Assembly: GCA_016715895.1 (NCBI GenBank)
Contig: JADJXH010000003.1
Coordinates: 1,722,501-1,786,500, forward strand
Reading direction: 5' to 3'
From: Flavobacteriales bacterium
GTDB taxonomy: Bacteria > Bacteroidota > Bacteroidia > Flavobacteriales_F > PHOS-HE28
DNA length: 64,000 bases
Shown here in pieces: positions 8,045-16,190 of the stretch. Positions within the stretch are counted from its first letter, which is position 1. Every line of letters begins with the position of its first letter. The notes under the pieces are model-generated. The model searched no databases, was not told the DNA's origin, and saw only the letters and a list, made by a program, of their open reading frames with translations. Position numbers and translations under genes: made by a program.

Positions 8045-9265
8045 TCACCCCACCCACCGCGGCCACGCCAGGTACCACTTCTCCACCGGCCGCGCCATGG
8101 CCTGGATGCCGAAGTTGTCGCTGGCGGCGGCGATGTCGCGCAGGCTGCCGTCCTTGTAGAGGAGCTCGATGCGCTGCCGCGTGTCGTCGTACGCGTTGTT
8201 GACGATGCGGCCGTGCAGCACGAAGTGGTCGGCTTGCGCCAGGGGGATGCCCAGCGTGCGCGCCACCTGCTCCTTCAGCTCCTGCTGCCGCTCATCGTCC
8301 CACGGCCGGTCCTGCAGGCGGATGCGGAAGGTGCGGCGCTCCACGATGTCCGCGCAGAGACGCCCCAGGGCGGGGTCGGGGTGCTGGGCCCACACCTTCA
8401 CCGCGCCCATGATGTCGTGATCGTCCAGCCGCAGGAAGTCGGCCAGCACCGCCGGGTCGTCGAAGCCGCCCAGGTCGTGGCGGCCCCGCAGGAAGCGCAG
8501 CAGCGCCGGGCTGGCGAAGAGGTCGGCGCCCCCCTCGGCCAGGTCGCGGGCACGGCGCAGCGCCTCCACCAGCATCACCTCCGCGCTCACCACGGTCTTG
8601 TGCAGGTACACCTGCCAGTACATCAGGCGCCGCGCCACGATGAACTTCTCGATGCTGTAGATGGCCTTCTCCTCCACCACCAGCCGGTCGTCCACCACCT
8701 CCAGCATCTTGATGATGCGGTCGCCGCCGATGACCCCTTCGCTGACGCCGGTGTAGAAGCTGTCGCGGTTGAGGTAGTCCATGCGGTCCACGTCGAGCTG
8801 GCTGCTCACCAGCTGGTGCAGGAAGTGGCGCGGGTGCGCGTCGCGGAAGATGGCCAGGCCCAGGGCCAGCGCCCCGTTGAACTCCGTGTCCAGCGCGTCC
8901 ATCACGCGGGCGCTCACCGCCTCGTGGCCCACGTCCTGCACAATGCTGGTCTCCAGCGCGTGGCTGAAGGGGCCGTGGCCCACGTCGTGCAGCAGAATGG
9001 CGATGGCGGCGCCCTGCGCTTCGGCCTCGCTGATGGCGTGGCCCTTGCCGCGCAGCACCTCGATGGCCTGGCCCATGAGGTGCATGGCCCCCAGCGCATG
9101 GTGGAAACGGGTGTGCAGGGCGCCGGGGTACACCAGGTGCGACAGCCCCAGCTGCTTGATGTAGCGCAGCCGCTGGAACCACGGGTGGTCGATGAGCCGC
9201 AGCACCAGCGCGTCCGGCACGGTGATGAACCCGTAGATGGGGTCGTTGAGGATCTTGCGGGCCAC
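8045..9265 (-). CDS. HD-domain phosphohydrolase
   Basis: A 406-residue HD superfamily protein with the metal-binding set HTRFHHALG, LLHDVGHGPFSH and LDVDRMDYL. The family includes dNTP triphosphohydrolases, but the substrate here is unproven. Translation appears to start at GTG 9265 (ARKILNDPIYGF), giving the expected N-terminus. It is divergent from porX with 79 bp between. From general knowledge of Bacteroidota, this HD gene usually lies between porX and lpxD. Here it has been separated from lpxD by the DUF2911, SDR and leucine-rich genes. Its stop directly abuts the convergent cargo gene (TGATCA). Confidence 0.88.
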   Translation of the reverse strand: MARKILNDPIYGFITVPDALVLRLIDHPWFQRLRYIKQLGLSHLVYPGALHTRFHHALGAMHLMGQAIEVLRGKGHAISEAEAQGAAIAILLHDVGHGPFSHALETSIVQDVGHEAVSARVMDALDTEFNGALALGLAIFRDAHPRHFLHQLVSSQLDVDRMDYLNRDSFYTGVSEGVIGGDRIIKMLEVVDDRLVVEEKAIYSIEKFIVARRLMYWQVYLHKTVVSAEVMLVEALRRARDLAEGGADLFASPALLRFLRGRHDLGGFDDPAVLADFLRLDDHDIMGAVKVWAQHPDPALGRLCADIVERRTFRIRLQDRPWDDERQQELKEQVARTLGIPLAQADHFVLHGRIVNNAYDDTRQRIELLYKDGSLRDIAAASDNFGIQAMARPVEKWYLAWPRWVG

Positions 9266-9296
9266 GCGATGGGGATCGGGGTCGGCGCCACCGCCG

Positions 9297-9304
9297 TACC
9301 TTCA
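9297..9304 (+). promoter_or_regulatory. Putative -7 promoter box of porX
   Basis: TACCTTCA, 40 nt before the porX ATG in the short divergent region shared with the HD gene; two positions differ from TAnnTTTG. Confidence 0.35.
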
Positions 9305-9344
9305 CGGGCCGAAAATAGCCGCCCGGCGGCGCAACCTCCCGACC

Positions 9345-10898
9345 ATGAACGTGAACATCCTTTGGGCCGACGACGAGATCGACCTGCTGCGGCCCCATGT
9401 GATGTTCCTCCAGGAGAAGGGTTACACGGTGGACACCGTGAACAACGGGCTCGACGCCGTGGAGAAGGTGGGCGCCAGGGAGTACGACATCGTGTTCCTG
9501 GACGAGAACATGCCCGGCCTCAGCGGGCTGGAGACCCTGTCGCGCCTCAAGGGCCTGCGTCCCCAGACGCCCGTGGTGATGATCACCAAGAGCGAGGAGG
9601 AGCACATCATGGAGGAGGCCATCGGCAGCAAGATCAGCGACTACCTGATCAAGCCCGTGAACCCCAACCAGATCCTGCTGGCGCTGAAGAAGCACCTCGA
9701 CGGCCGCCGATTGGTGAGCGAGAAGGTGACCAGCGACTACCAGCAGCAGTTCCGCCAGCTGGGCATGCGCCTGGGCGACCGCCTGAGCACGAGCGACTGG
9801 AAGGACCTGTACCAGGAGCTGGTGCGCTGGGAGCTGGAGCTGAACCGCAACGCCGACCCCGGCATGGCCGAGATCCTGCGCAGCCAGTGGCGAGAGGCCA
9901 ACGACCAGTTCTGCCGCTTCGTGGAACGCAACTACGTGGACTGGGTGAACGGCAAGGGCGACGATGTGCCGCTTCAGAGCCACACCCTCTTCAAGGCCAA
10001 GGTGGCGCCCCTGATCGACGAAAAGCGCGCGCCGCTCTTCATGGTGCTGATCGACAACCTGCGGCTGGACCAGTGGCGGGTGCTGGAGCCCATCATCAAC
10101 GAGCACTTCCGCGTGGAGGAGCAGGACCTCTTCTTCAGCATCCTGCCCACCGCCACGCAGTACGCCCGCAACGCCCTCTTCGCCGGCATGATGCCTGGCG
10201 AGATCGAGAAGCGGTTCCCCGGCAAATGGATCAGCGAGGACGCCGAGGGCAGCAAGAACGCGCACGAGGAGGAGTTCCTGGCCGGGCAGCTGCAGCGCCT
10301 GGGCAAGGGCGTGAAGCACAGCTACCACAAGATCACCTCCCTGGCGCAGGGCCGCAAGCTGGCCGAGAGCATCGACAACCTGATGGGCAACGCCCTCAAC
10401 GTCATCGTCTACAACTTCGTGGACATGCTGAGCCACGCCCGCACCGAGATGGAGGTGATCCGGGAACTGGCCGAGGACGATGCCGCCTACCGGAGCATCA
10501 CCAAGAGCTGGTTCGAGCACAGCCCGCTGCGCGACGTGCTGCTGGGCATCGCCGCCCGCAAGGGCCGTCTGGTGATCACCACCGACCACGGCACCATCCG
10601 CGTGGAGAGCCCCAGCAAGGTGGTGGGTGACCGCAACACCAACACCAACCTGCGCTACAAGCACGGCCGCAACCTCACCTACGAGGAGCGCGAGGTGCTG
10701 GTGGTGAAGGACCCGGCGAAGGCCTTCCTGCCCCGGGCGAACGTGAGCTCCACCTACATCTTCGCCAAGCACGACGCCTTCTTCGTGTACCCCAACAACT
10801 ACAACCACTTCGTCAACTACTACCGCCACACCTTCCAGCATGGGGGCATCTCCATGGAAGAGATGATGGTGCCGGTGGTGGTGTTGAACCCCCGCTGA
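9345..10898 (+). CDS. porX: T9SS response regulator PorX (receiver plus PglZ domain)
   Basis: A 517-residue orphan response regulator. The N-terminal receiver domain has acidic residues ADDE and a phosphoacceptor Asp at 53 (VFLDENMPG). The C-terminal half is an alkaline-phosphatase-fold PglZ domain (FMVLIDNLRLDQWR, then TTDHGTI). PorX of Porphyromonas is known to control T9SS genes with PorY and SigP and to have phosphodiesterase activity on nucleotides. The length matches that protein closely. Start ATG 9345; no porY is in the window. It heads a tight cluster with tsaE and ald. Confidence 0.94.
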   Translation: MNVNILWADDEIDLLRPHVMFLQEKGYTVDTVNNGLDAVEKVGAREYDIVFLDENMPGLSGLETLSRLKGLRPQTPVVMITKSEEEHIMEEAIGSKISDYLIKPVNPNQILLALKKHLDGRRLVSEKVTSDYQQQFRQLGMRLGDRLSTSDWKDLYQELVRWELELNRNADPGMAEILRSQWREANDQFCRFVERNYVDWVNGKGDDVPLQSHTLFKAKVAPLIDEKRAPLFMVLIDNLRLDQWRVLEPIINEHFRVEEQDLFFSILPTATQYARNALFAGMMPGEIEKRFPGKWISEDAEGSKNAHEEEFLAGQLQRLGKGVKHSYHKITSLAQGRKLAESIDNLMGNALNVIVYNFVDMLSHARTEMEVIRELAEDDAAYRSITKSWFEHSPLRDVLLGIAARKGRLVITTDHGTIRVESPSKVVGDRNTNTNLRYKHGRNLTYEEREVLVVKDPAKAFLPRANVSSTYIFAKHDAFFVYPNNYNHFVNYYRHTFQHGGISMEEMMVPVVVLNPR

Positions 10899-10901
10899 GC
10901 G

Positions 10902-11324
10902 ATGAGCACGATCCTCGTGATGCAGCGCCCCGAAGAGGCCGCCGAGCTGGCCGCCGCCATGTTGCACGCCTGTCCGCAGCGCCGCGTGTTCGCCTTCCGC
11001 GGTGAGCTGGGCGCGGGCAAGACCACCCTCATCAAGGCCCTCTGCGCTGAGCTGGGCGTGGAGGACGAGGCCACCAGCCCCAGCTTCGCCCTGGTGAACG
11101 AGTATCGCAGCGAGCGCCGCGGGCCGGTGTACCACTTCGACCTCTTCCGCCTGAAGGACGCCCGCGAACTGGAGGGCATCGGCTTCGGGGAGTACATCGA
11201 CAGCGGCAGCTACTGCTTCGTGGAGTGGCCCGAGCTGGCCAAGGGGCAGCTGCCGGCGGACACCGTGCAGGTGCGCTTCGAGGTGATCACCGACGGCACC
11301 CGCGCCATCCACCTGGAGCCATGA
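10902..11324 (+). CDS. tsaE: tRNA threonylcarbamoyladenosine biosynthesis ATPase TsaE
   Basis: A 140-residue P-loop protein of the TsaE family. It works with TsaB and TsaD in forming threonylcarbamoyladenosine at position 37 of ANN-decoding tRNAs. Walker A is GELGAGKTTL, followed by the SPSFALVNEY and YHFDLFRL blocks and the EWPE motif. It starts 3 bp after porX and its stop overlaps the ald start (ATGA). The order porX-tsaE-ald is familiar from other Bacteroidota. Confidence 0.95.
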   Translation: MSTILVMQRPEEAAELAAAMLHACPQRRVFAFRGELGAGKTTLIKALCAELGVEDEATSPSFALVNEYRSERRGPVYHFDLFRLKDARELEGIGFGEYIDSGSYCFVEWPELAKGQLPADTVQVRFEVITDGTRAIHLEP

Positions 11325-12538
11325 GCAGCAGCGAACTCCTCAAGCAGCTGGCCCGCGAAGTGACCCTCCTGCCCCAGGAGGAGGTGCTGGAGGTGGGCCG
11401 GCGCCGCAAGAGCCTCTTCATCGGCATCCCCAAGGAGACCAGCTTCCAGGAGCACCGCGTGCCGCTGACCCCCCAGAGCGTGGCCGTGCTCACCGGCCGC
11501 GGCCACCAGGTGCTGATCGAGCGCGACACGGGCCGCGCCGTGCAGTTCCAGGACAGCGACTACAGCGAGGCCGGCGCCCAGGTGGTGGAGAGCGCCGAGG
11601 AGGTCTTCAAGGCCGACCTCATCCTGAAGGTGGCCCCGCCCAGCCACCGCGAGATCGAGATGCTGCGCCACCGCCAGATCCTCATCAGCGCCCTGCAACT
11701 CACCGTGCAGCCCAAGGACACGCTGCGCCGCATGATGGAGAAGCGCATGACGGCCGTGGCCTGGGACTTCATCAAGGACCGCGAGGGCATCTACCCCATC
11801 GTGCGGGCCATGGGCGAGATCGCCGGCACCACCAGCATCCAGATCGCCGGCGAATACCTCAGCGCCGAGCGCGGGGGACCGGGCCTCATGCTCGGCGGCA
11901 TCAGCGGGGTGGCCCCCGCCGAAGTGGTGATCATCGGTGCGGGCACCGTGGGCGAGTTCGCCTGCCGCGCCGCCCTGGGCACCGGCGCCAGCGTGAAGCT
12001 CTTCGACAAGAGCATCTATCGCCTGCGCCGCCTGCAGAACGACCTGGGCCACCGCCTCTGGACCAGCGTCATCCAGCCCGAGGATCTCAAGAAGGCCCTG
12101 CGCCATGCCGACGTGGCCATCGGCGCCCTCCGCCCCGAACAGGGCCGCACCCCCATGGTCGTCACCGAGGAGATGGTGCGCGACATGAAGGCCGGCTCGG
12201 TGATCGTGGACATCAGCATCGACCGCGGCGGCACCTTCGAGACCAGCGAGGTCACCACCCACACCGATCCGGTGTACAAGCGCTACGGGGTGATCCACTA
12301 CTGCGTGCCCAACATCGCCAGCCGCGTGCCCCGCACCGCCAGCTATGCCCTCAGCAACATCTTCGGCCCCCTGCTACTGAGCATGGGCGACAAGGGCGGC
12401 TTCGAGGATCTCATCAAGACCAACCTCGGCCTGCGCCACGGCGTGTACCTGTACAACGGCTCGCTCACCAGCCCCATCCTCGGCGAGGCCTTCAAGCTGC
12501 CTTACAAGGACCTGGACATCCTGCTGGCGGCCTTTTAG
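11321..12538 (+). CDS. ald: Alanine dehydrogenase
   Basis: A 405-residue protein of the alanine dehydrogenase/PNT family, catalysing NAD-linked interconversion of alanine with pyruvate and ammonia. It has the N-terminal signature (GIPKETSFQEHRVPLTP), the substrate-side region (SALQLTVQ), and a Rossmann glycine loop (IIGAGTVGEFA near residue 207). The N-terminus carries about 30 extra residues ahead of the usual start, as in Bacteroidota relatives. Start ATG 11321 overlaps the tsaE stop. Octamer element B begins 3 bp after its stop. Confidence 0.92.
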   Translation: MSSSELLKQLAREVTLLPQEEVLEVGRRRKSLFIGIPKETSFQEHRVPLTPQSVAVLTGRGHQVLIERDTGRAVQFQDSDYSEAGAQVVESAEEVFKADLILKVAPPSHREIEMLRHRQILISALQLTVQPKDTLRRMMEKRMTAVAWDFIKDREGIYPIVRAMGEIAGTTSIQIAGEYLSAERGGPGLMLGGISGVAPAEVVIIGAGTVGEFACRAALGTGASVKLFDKSIYRLRRLQNDLGHRLWTSVIQPEDLKKALRHADVAIGALRPEQGRTPMVVTEEMVRDMKAGSVIVDISIDRGGTFETSEVTTHTDPVYKRYGVIHYCVPNIASRVPRTASYALSNIFGPLLLSMGDKGGFEDLIKTNLGLRHGVYLYNGSLTSPILGEAFKLPYKDLDILLAAF

Positions 12539-12540
12539 AT

Positions 12541-12600
12541 CCACATGTGCGCATCCCGCAGGGCGGGACAAGTTGTGTCCATGTGAACATGTGCTCATTC
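12541..12600 (+). repeat. Composite hairpin plus octamer element (site B)
   Basis: A perfect hairpin, TCCCGC (12554-12559), AGG, GCGGGA (12563-12568), is followed by CAAGTTGTG and the units CATGTGAA and CATGTGCT. A single CACATGTG precedes it. It lies between ald and the four-helix-bundle gene, oriented toward that gene and opposite to element C. Confidence 0.8.
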
Positions 12601-12614
12601 AGATCCCTGATCCG

Positions 12615-13094
12615 ATGCGATCCGAGTTCGATGCCTTGGAGTGGCTGGCTTCCTTCGGAAGCAGCGCGGCTTCAGAGCCGGGGATGACCTACGGCGCTGC
12701 ACCGGGACGGCGGAACCCCGTGGTGGATGAGACCTTTGCGCTTGCCAGCCGGGTCATGGACTACGCCGAGGCGCTGGTGAAGGTCAATGCGGTATTCGCG
12801 GACCAGATCCTCCGTAGCGGGACCTCAGTAGGGTCGCACGTGCGCGAGGCACAAGGTGCTCAGAGCTTGAAGGCTTTCATCAACAAAATGAAGGTGGCCC
12901 ATCAGGAACTGGAGGAGACCGACTACCGGCTGGACCTCTGCCACCTCAAGGCGCACTATCCCCACGACCCGGAACTTGTGCGAAGCACGAAGGCGTTGTT
13001 CCCTCTGTTCAACGCGATCCTGAGCACGAGCATCGAACGGTTGAAGCGGGAACGGTCGCAACGCCGGCGAAAAATGGACCGGAACGAGGGCTGA
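12615..13094 (+). CDS. Four-helix-bundle protein (23S rRNA intervening-sequence / bAvd family)
   Basis: A 159-residue mostly helical protein. Residues from about 40 match the four-helix-bundle family found in 23S rRNA intervening sequences and related to bAvd of diversity-generating retroelements. Visible signatures are LASRVMDYAEALVKVN, the ILRSGTSVGSHVREA turn, and KMKVAHQELEETDYRL. No reverse transcriptase, variable repeat or rRNA gene is nearby. The first 40 residues are extra and unlike the family. The start at ATG 12615 avoids repeat-derived codons upstream. Elements B and C flank it in opposite orientation, suggesting a small mobile cassette (inference). Confidence 0.8.
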   Translation: MRSEFDALEWLASFGSSAASEPGMTYGAAPGRRNPVVDETFALASRVMDYAEALVKVNAVFADQILRSGTSVGSHVREAQGAQSLKAFINKMKVAHQELEETDYRLDLCHLKAHYPHDPELVRSTKALFPLFNAILSTSIERLKRERSQRRRKMDRNEG

Positions 13095-13150
13095 GAGCAG
13101 CCGAACTACCTGGCTCGGAATACCAGATGCCCGCTCGGCAGATACCCTGA

Positions 13151-13283
13151 GTTCACATGCCCACAACTTGTCCCGCCCTGCGAGAAAGCCTGATGCCCAC
13201 ATGAGCACATGGGCACATGTTCACATGGACACATGGGCCCATGCCCACATGAGCACATGAGCACATGTCCATATGACCACACG
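13151..13283 (-). repeat. Composite hairpin plus 11-unit octamer array (site C)
   Basis: CACAACTTG at 13162-13170 precedes a near-perfect hairpin TCCCGC (13171-13176) and GCGAGA (13180-13185). Eleven contiguous 8-bp units of consensus NNCACATG follow from 13196 to 13283, with NN = CC, AG, GG, TT, GA, GG, CC, AG, AG, TC, AC. CATG is nearly invariant (ATATG and ACACG in the last two units). Confidence 0.85.
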
Positions 13284-13315
13284 TTCCCGTCCGGTCCGAT
13301 CTTTACCGCCGCCTC

Positions 13316-13693
13316 ATGACGCTCACCCGCCGTCTTCTGCTCTACGCCATCGGGCTGCTCATCGGCGGCGGCCTGGCCTGGTGGTCCTTCGGTGAGCGCC
13401 TCACCAACGCGGCGTGGACCCCGCGCGAGCGCATCAAGCTGCGCGTGGCCGCCACCCTGGTGCGCAGCACCGACAGGGCCGGTGCCGCCCTCGCCGCCCG
13501 CGGGCTCGACCTCGCCGGTGTGCGCCAGGCGGTGCCCCACAGCGAAGTGCTGCTGCCCCGCACCCGGCGCAGCGGCGACAGTCTGTTCTATACGCTGAGG
13601 ACACCGGTGGGGCGGGACACGCTCACCCTGGAGGTGCAGGTCTTCGAGGACCACCGGCGCGACAGCACCGCCACCCTGGTGCGCGTGGAGTGA
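13316..13693 (+). CDS. Small membrane-anchored hypothetical protein
   Basis: A 125-residue protein with one N-terminal hydrophobic segment (LLLYAIGLLIGGGLAWW, about residues 7-23) and a basic, extracytoplasmic-looking remainder. I recognise no family. The C-terminal part reads as alternating beta-strands (SLFYTLRTPV, TLTLEVQVFE). A GATCTTTA box (13298-13305) lies 10 nt before the ATG. Its stop codon abuts that of the convergent DUF6132 gene as TGATCA. Codon usage resembles its neighbours, so I treat it as real. Confidence 0.6.
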   Translation: MTLTRRLLLYAIGLLIGGGLAWWSFGERLTNAAWTPRERIKLRVAATLVRSTDRAGAALAARGLDLAGVRQAVPHSEVLLPRTRRSGDSLFYTLRTPVGRDTLTLEVQVFEDHRRDSTATLVRVE

Positions 13694-13891
13694 TCAGGTA
13701 TCCGCCTTCGGCTTGTGCGGCCACACCAGGCCCAGCGTCAGGTAGCCCATCACCGCGCCGTAGAGGGAACTGCGCCACCACACACTGGTGATCAGGCAAC
13801 CGTTGGTGCAGCCGTACCAGTGCCACCATGCATAGCCACCCGCGGCGCCCAGCAGCACCGCCACCACGATCCACGGCAGCCGACGTTCCAT
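13694..13891 (-). CDS. DUF6132-like small membrane protein
   Basis: A 65-residue protein with two membrane segments (WIVVAVLLGAAGGYAWW and SSLYGAVMGYLTLGLVW). Between them is a short Cys-containing loop (YGCTNGCLITSVWW). The GCTNGC motif and spacing fit the DUF6132 family common in Bacteroidota, of unknown function; two Cys might bind a ligand or form a disulfide. I start at ATG 13891, dropping a seven-residue upstream extension. Convergent with the preceding gene. Confidence 0.72.
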   Translation of the reverse strand: MERRLPWIVVAVLLGAAGGYAWWHWYGCTNGCLITSVWWRSSLYGAVMGYLTLGLVWPHKPKADT

Positions 13892-13977
13892 GCCGCAAAG
13901 GTGCACAGCCATCCGCCCGGCTCCGTGTGACCCGGGTCACCGCATACGCGACGGGCACCGTGCTGCGTTGCTGCACC

Positions 13978-14736
13978 ATGCGAACACTGATCCCGATCGC
14001 GCTACTGCTCGTCCACTCGGCGCAGGCCCAGGCGGTGCGCGTGGTGCACGTGCTGGTGGCCCTGTGCGACAACGTGCACCAGGGCATCGTGAAGGTGCCC
14101 GGCCACCTGGGCAACGGGCAGGACCCCACCGGCAACCTTTACTGGGGGGCGGCCTTTGGTGTGCGCACCCACTTCAACAAGGCCGCGGAATGGGTGCGTG
14201 TGCCCTGCGACAAGGCTGTGGAGGCCCATATCCTGGACCGCGTCGCGTGGCGCCATCGGGACAGCGCCGTGGTGCTGATCGCCGAGGCCTACGACGGCCG
14301 CCACATCCGCGAGGCCACCGAGGACCTGCTGCGCTACGCCAGCGGGGCCGGAGCCCGCGCCGTCACCGTGGACGGGACCACGGTGCAGGCCGGTGGTGCG
14401 GCGCAGCTCATCGCGTATGCCGGTCACGATGGGCTCATGGACTTCCAACTGGACCGCGACTTCACGGGGCCGGCGAGCAACCCGCGCGAGGTGATCATCC
14501 TGGCCTGTGTGAGCCGCTCGTACTTCCAGGGACCGCTGCGCGCCACGAACGCCACACCCCTGCTGTGGACCACCGGCCTGATGGCGCCGGAGGCCTACAC
14601 GCTGCGCGCCGCCCTGGAGGGCTGGGTGCGCCGGGAGACCGCCGCCCAGGTGCGCGAGCGCGCGGCCATGGCCTACGACCGCTACCAGAAATGCGGACCA
14701 TCCGGCGCGCGACGCTTGCTGGTAACGGGGTGGTGA
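13978..14736 (+). CDS. Secreted protein of unknown function with a possible His/Cys dyad
   Basis: A 252-residue protein with a signal peptide (cut near AQAQA) and no lipobox. It resembles an uncharacterised family seen in Bacteroidota that begins with a conserved strand (VRVVHVLVALCDNVHQG). Two hydrophobic strands end in GHDGLMDF (His at about 150) and ILACVSRSYF (Cys at about 177). This layout is reminiscent of clan CD (caspase/gingipain) cysteine peptidases, where a strand-HG and a later strand-C form the dyad. The assignment is inference. Start ATG 13978; no partner gene is evident. Confidence 0.7.
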   Translation: MRTLIPIALLLVHSAQAQAVRVVHVLVALCDNVHQGIVKVPGHLGNGQDPTGNLYWGAAFGVRTHFNKAAEWVRVPCDKAVEAHILDRVAWRHRDSAVVLIAEAYDGRHIREATEDLLRYASGAGARAVTVDGTTVQAGGAAQLIAYAGHDGLMDFQLDRDFTGPASNPREVIILACVSRSYFQGPLRATNATPLLWTTGLMAPEAYTLRAALEGWVRRETAAQVRERAAMAYDRYQKCGPSGARRLLVTGW

Positions 14737-14962
14737 GGGATGGATCGGAACTGCGAGGGTGGCAGGGACGGCCTAGGCTCACGCACCCGTTCATGCTCTC
14801 CCCCGTTCACCGGCTCCGCCTGGTCCGCTCAGCCGCTCACCGTTGAGCACGACCGCGTGCGCTGCGCCGTGCCATCTTAAGCGATACCGTACTTTTACTA
14901 GAGCCGTACGTCAGGAGGTCGGCCTACGGGCTGATCCGCTCCATTCAACCCATCACCGAACC

Positions 14963-15910
14963 ATGAACCTCTTCATTACACGTCGGAGCCTTGTCACAAC
15001 AGTGCTGTTGGCCCTTCAAGCCGGGGCTGCTTTCCGGGCGGACGCCCAGGTGGTGGAGATCGCCACCGGTGCGCCGAACACCCCCTTGTACGCCGTGGGG
15101 CCCATCTACATGTCCTCCACGCTCTTCTACCGGTACAGCAGGTTCGCATACCTCTACACGCAGGCCGAACTGGCTGCGGCAGGGATCACCGCCGGCACCA
15201 CGATCAACGCGGTGGGCTGGATGAAGGACACGCCCAATTCCGCCGCCGGACCGGCGCTCTTCACCATCTACATGAAGAACTCCACCGCCGCTGCCTATGC
15301 CAATGCAACGGAACCATGGGCCGACCTGAGCTTGGGCGCCACCCAGGTGTACAGCGAGAATGCCCAATCCATCCCGGCCACGGCCAGCCCCAACTACATC
15401 GACTTCACCCTCGACACCCCGTTCCAATACACGGGCGGATCCCTGGAGATCCTCACCGAGTGGGACATCTCCACCGTGCCCGCACCCATCGCCACGGGAG
15501 CGTTCGAATGGGTGAACACCACTGTGGTGGACCGGATCTATGCCAGCGGGAACACCAGTTTGCCCGCCACACTGTCCAGCACCATGAACAACACGAACAT
15601 CAACGATCGACGCCCGGTGATCCAGTTCACCGTGCAGGGTGGTACGACGACCATCCCGGACCTCCTGGGCAGCTCCATCCGCATCTGGCCGAATCCGGCC
15701 GAAGACGTGCTGAACATCGCGAACACGAGCGGCGTGCCCGTGGACCGCATCGTGATGACGGATATGCTCGGCAAGGTCGTTCTGAACGAGCGGCCAGCAG
15801 CGGGCATGACCCATCACCGGATCGACCTTGACCCGTTCGTGCCCGGCGCTTACCTGCTCCGCTTGGAGACCGGCGAAGGACCGCTGGTCAGGAAGGTGAC
15901 GGTGCGGTGA
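14963..15910 (+). CDS. T9SS cargo, secreted beta-rich protein
   Basis: A 315-residue secreted protein with a signal peptide (cut near FRADAQ). The middle (residues about 30-225) is a beta-rich domain with many Thr, Asn and aromatic residues (FAYLYTQAELAAAGI, NAVGWMK, LEILTEWD), like the jelly-roll regions of other T9SS cargos. The last 75 residues are a type A sorting domain (IRIWPNPAEDVLN through GAYLLRLETG). Specific function not recognised. It stands alone, with about 225 bp upstream showing no clear box. Confidence 0.8.
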   Translation: MNLFITRRSLVTTVLLALQAGAAFRADAQVVEIATGAPNTPLYAVGPIYMSSTLFYRYSRFAYLYTQAELAAAGITAGTTINAVGWMKDTPNSAAGPALFTIYMKNSTAAAYANATEPWADLSLGATQVYSENAQSIPATASPNYIDFTLDTPFQYTGGSLEILTEWDISTVPAPIATGAFEWVNTTVVDRIYASGNTSLPATLSSTMNNTNINDRRPVIQFTVQGGTTTIPDLLGSSIRIWPNPAEDVLNIANTSGVPVDRIVMTDMLGKVVLNERPAAGMTHHRIDLDPFVPGAYLLRLETGEGPLVRKVTVR

Positions 15911-15915
15911 ACGTG

Positions 15916-15939
15916 GGCGGTGAACGAGAGCCGCCTTTT
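15916..15939 (+). terminator. Weak terminator-like hairpin
   Basis: GGCGG (15916-15920), a 10-nt loop, CCGCC (15931-15935), then TTTT, 6 bp after the stop of the 14963 cargo gene. The 5-bp stem is short, so this is tentative. Confidence 0.35.
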
Positions 15940-16190
15940 GCGACGAGAGGGGCGAGGGTGAACGGGGGCGAGGGTGCCGAAGAATATCCAGCGCTGGCGC
16001 ACGGCCACTGTGCCACCCCATTCCTTGTGTTCATTCCGCGACCATGCCTCGTCCTGCGCAGTGATGGCACGCTGTGGGCGCACAGGAAGGGTTACGGGGT
16101 GGTAGGCCGACCCACGGGATACAAGGCACCGGAAGGCCACGAGCACCGGGACGCTCATCGCTGTTGTCCCAGCTGCCGCACCTTTGCCCC

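Noticed and set aside
8213..11312. Very long open frames on both strands (805 and 1,006 codons) over the HD and porX genes
   Set aside because: They are antisense or off-frame shadows caused by GC-rich codon bias. Their products are His/Val/Ala/Arg-rich without domains, while the real genes show full family motifs.
12615..13094. Diversity-generating retroelement around the four-helix-bundle (bAvd-like) gene
   Set aside because: No reverse transcriptase or template/variable repeat pair is found nearby; neighbours are ald and a small membrane protein.
13196..13283. Octamer array as a CRISPR or microsatellite
   Set aside because: There are no spacers and the unit is only 8 bp, so it is not CRISPR. 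The fixed pattern of variable and invariant positions and the attached hairpin set it apart from a simple slippage microsatellite.
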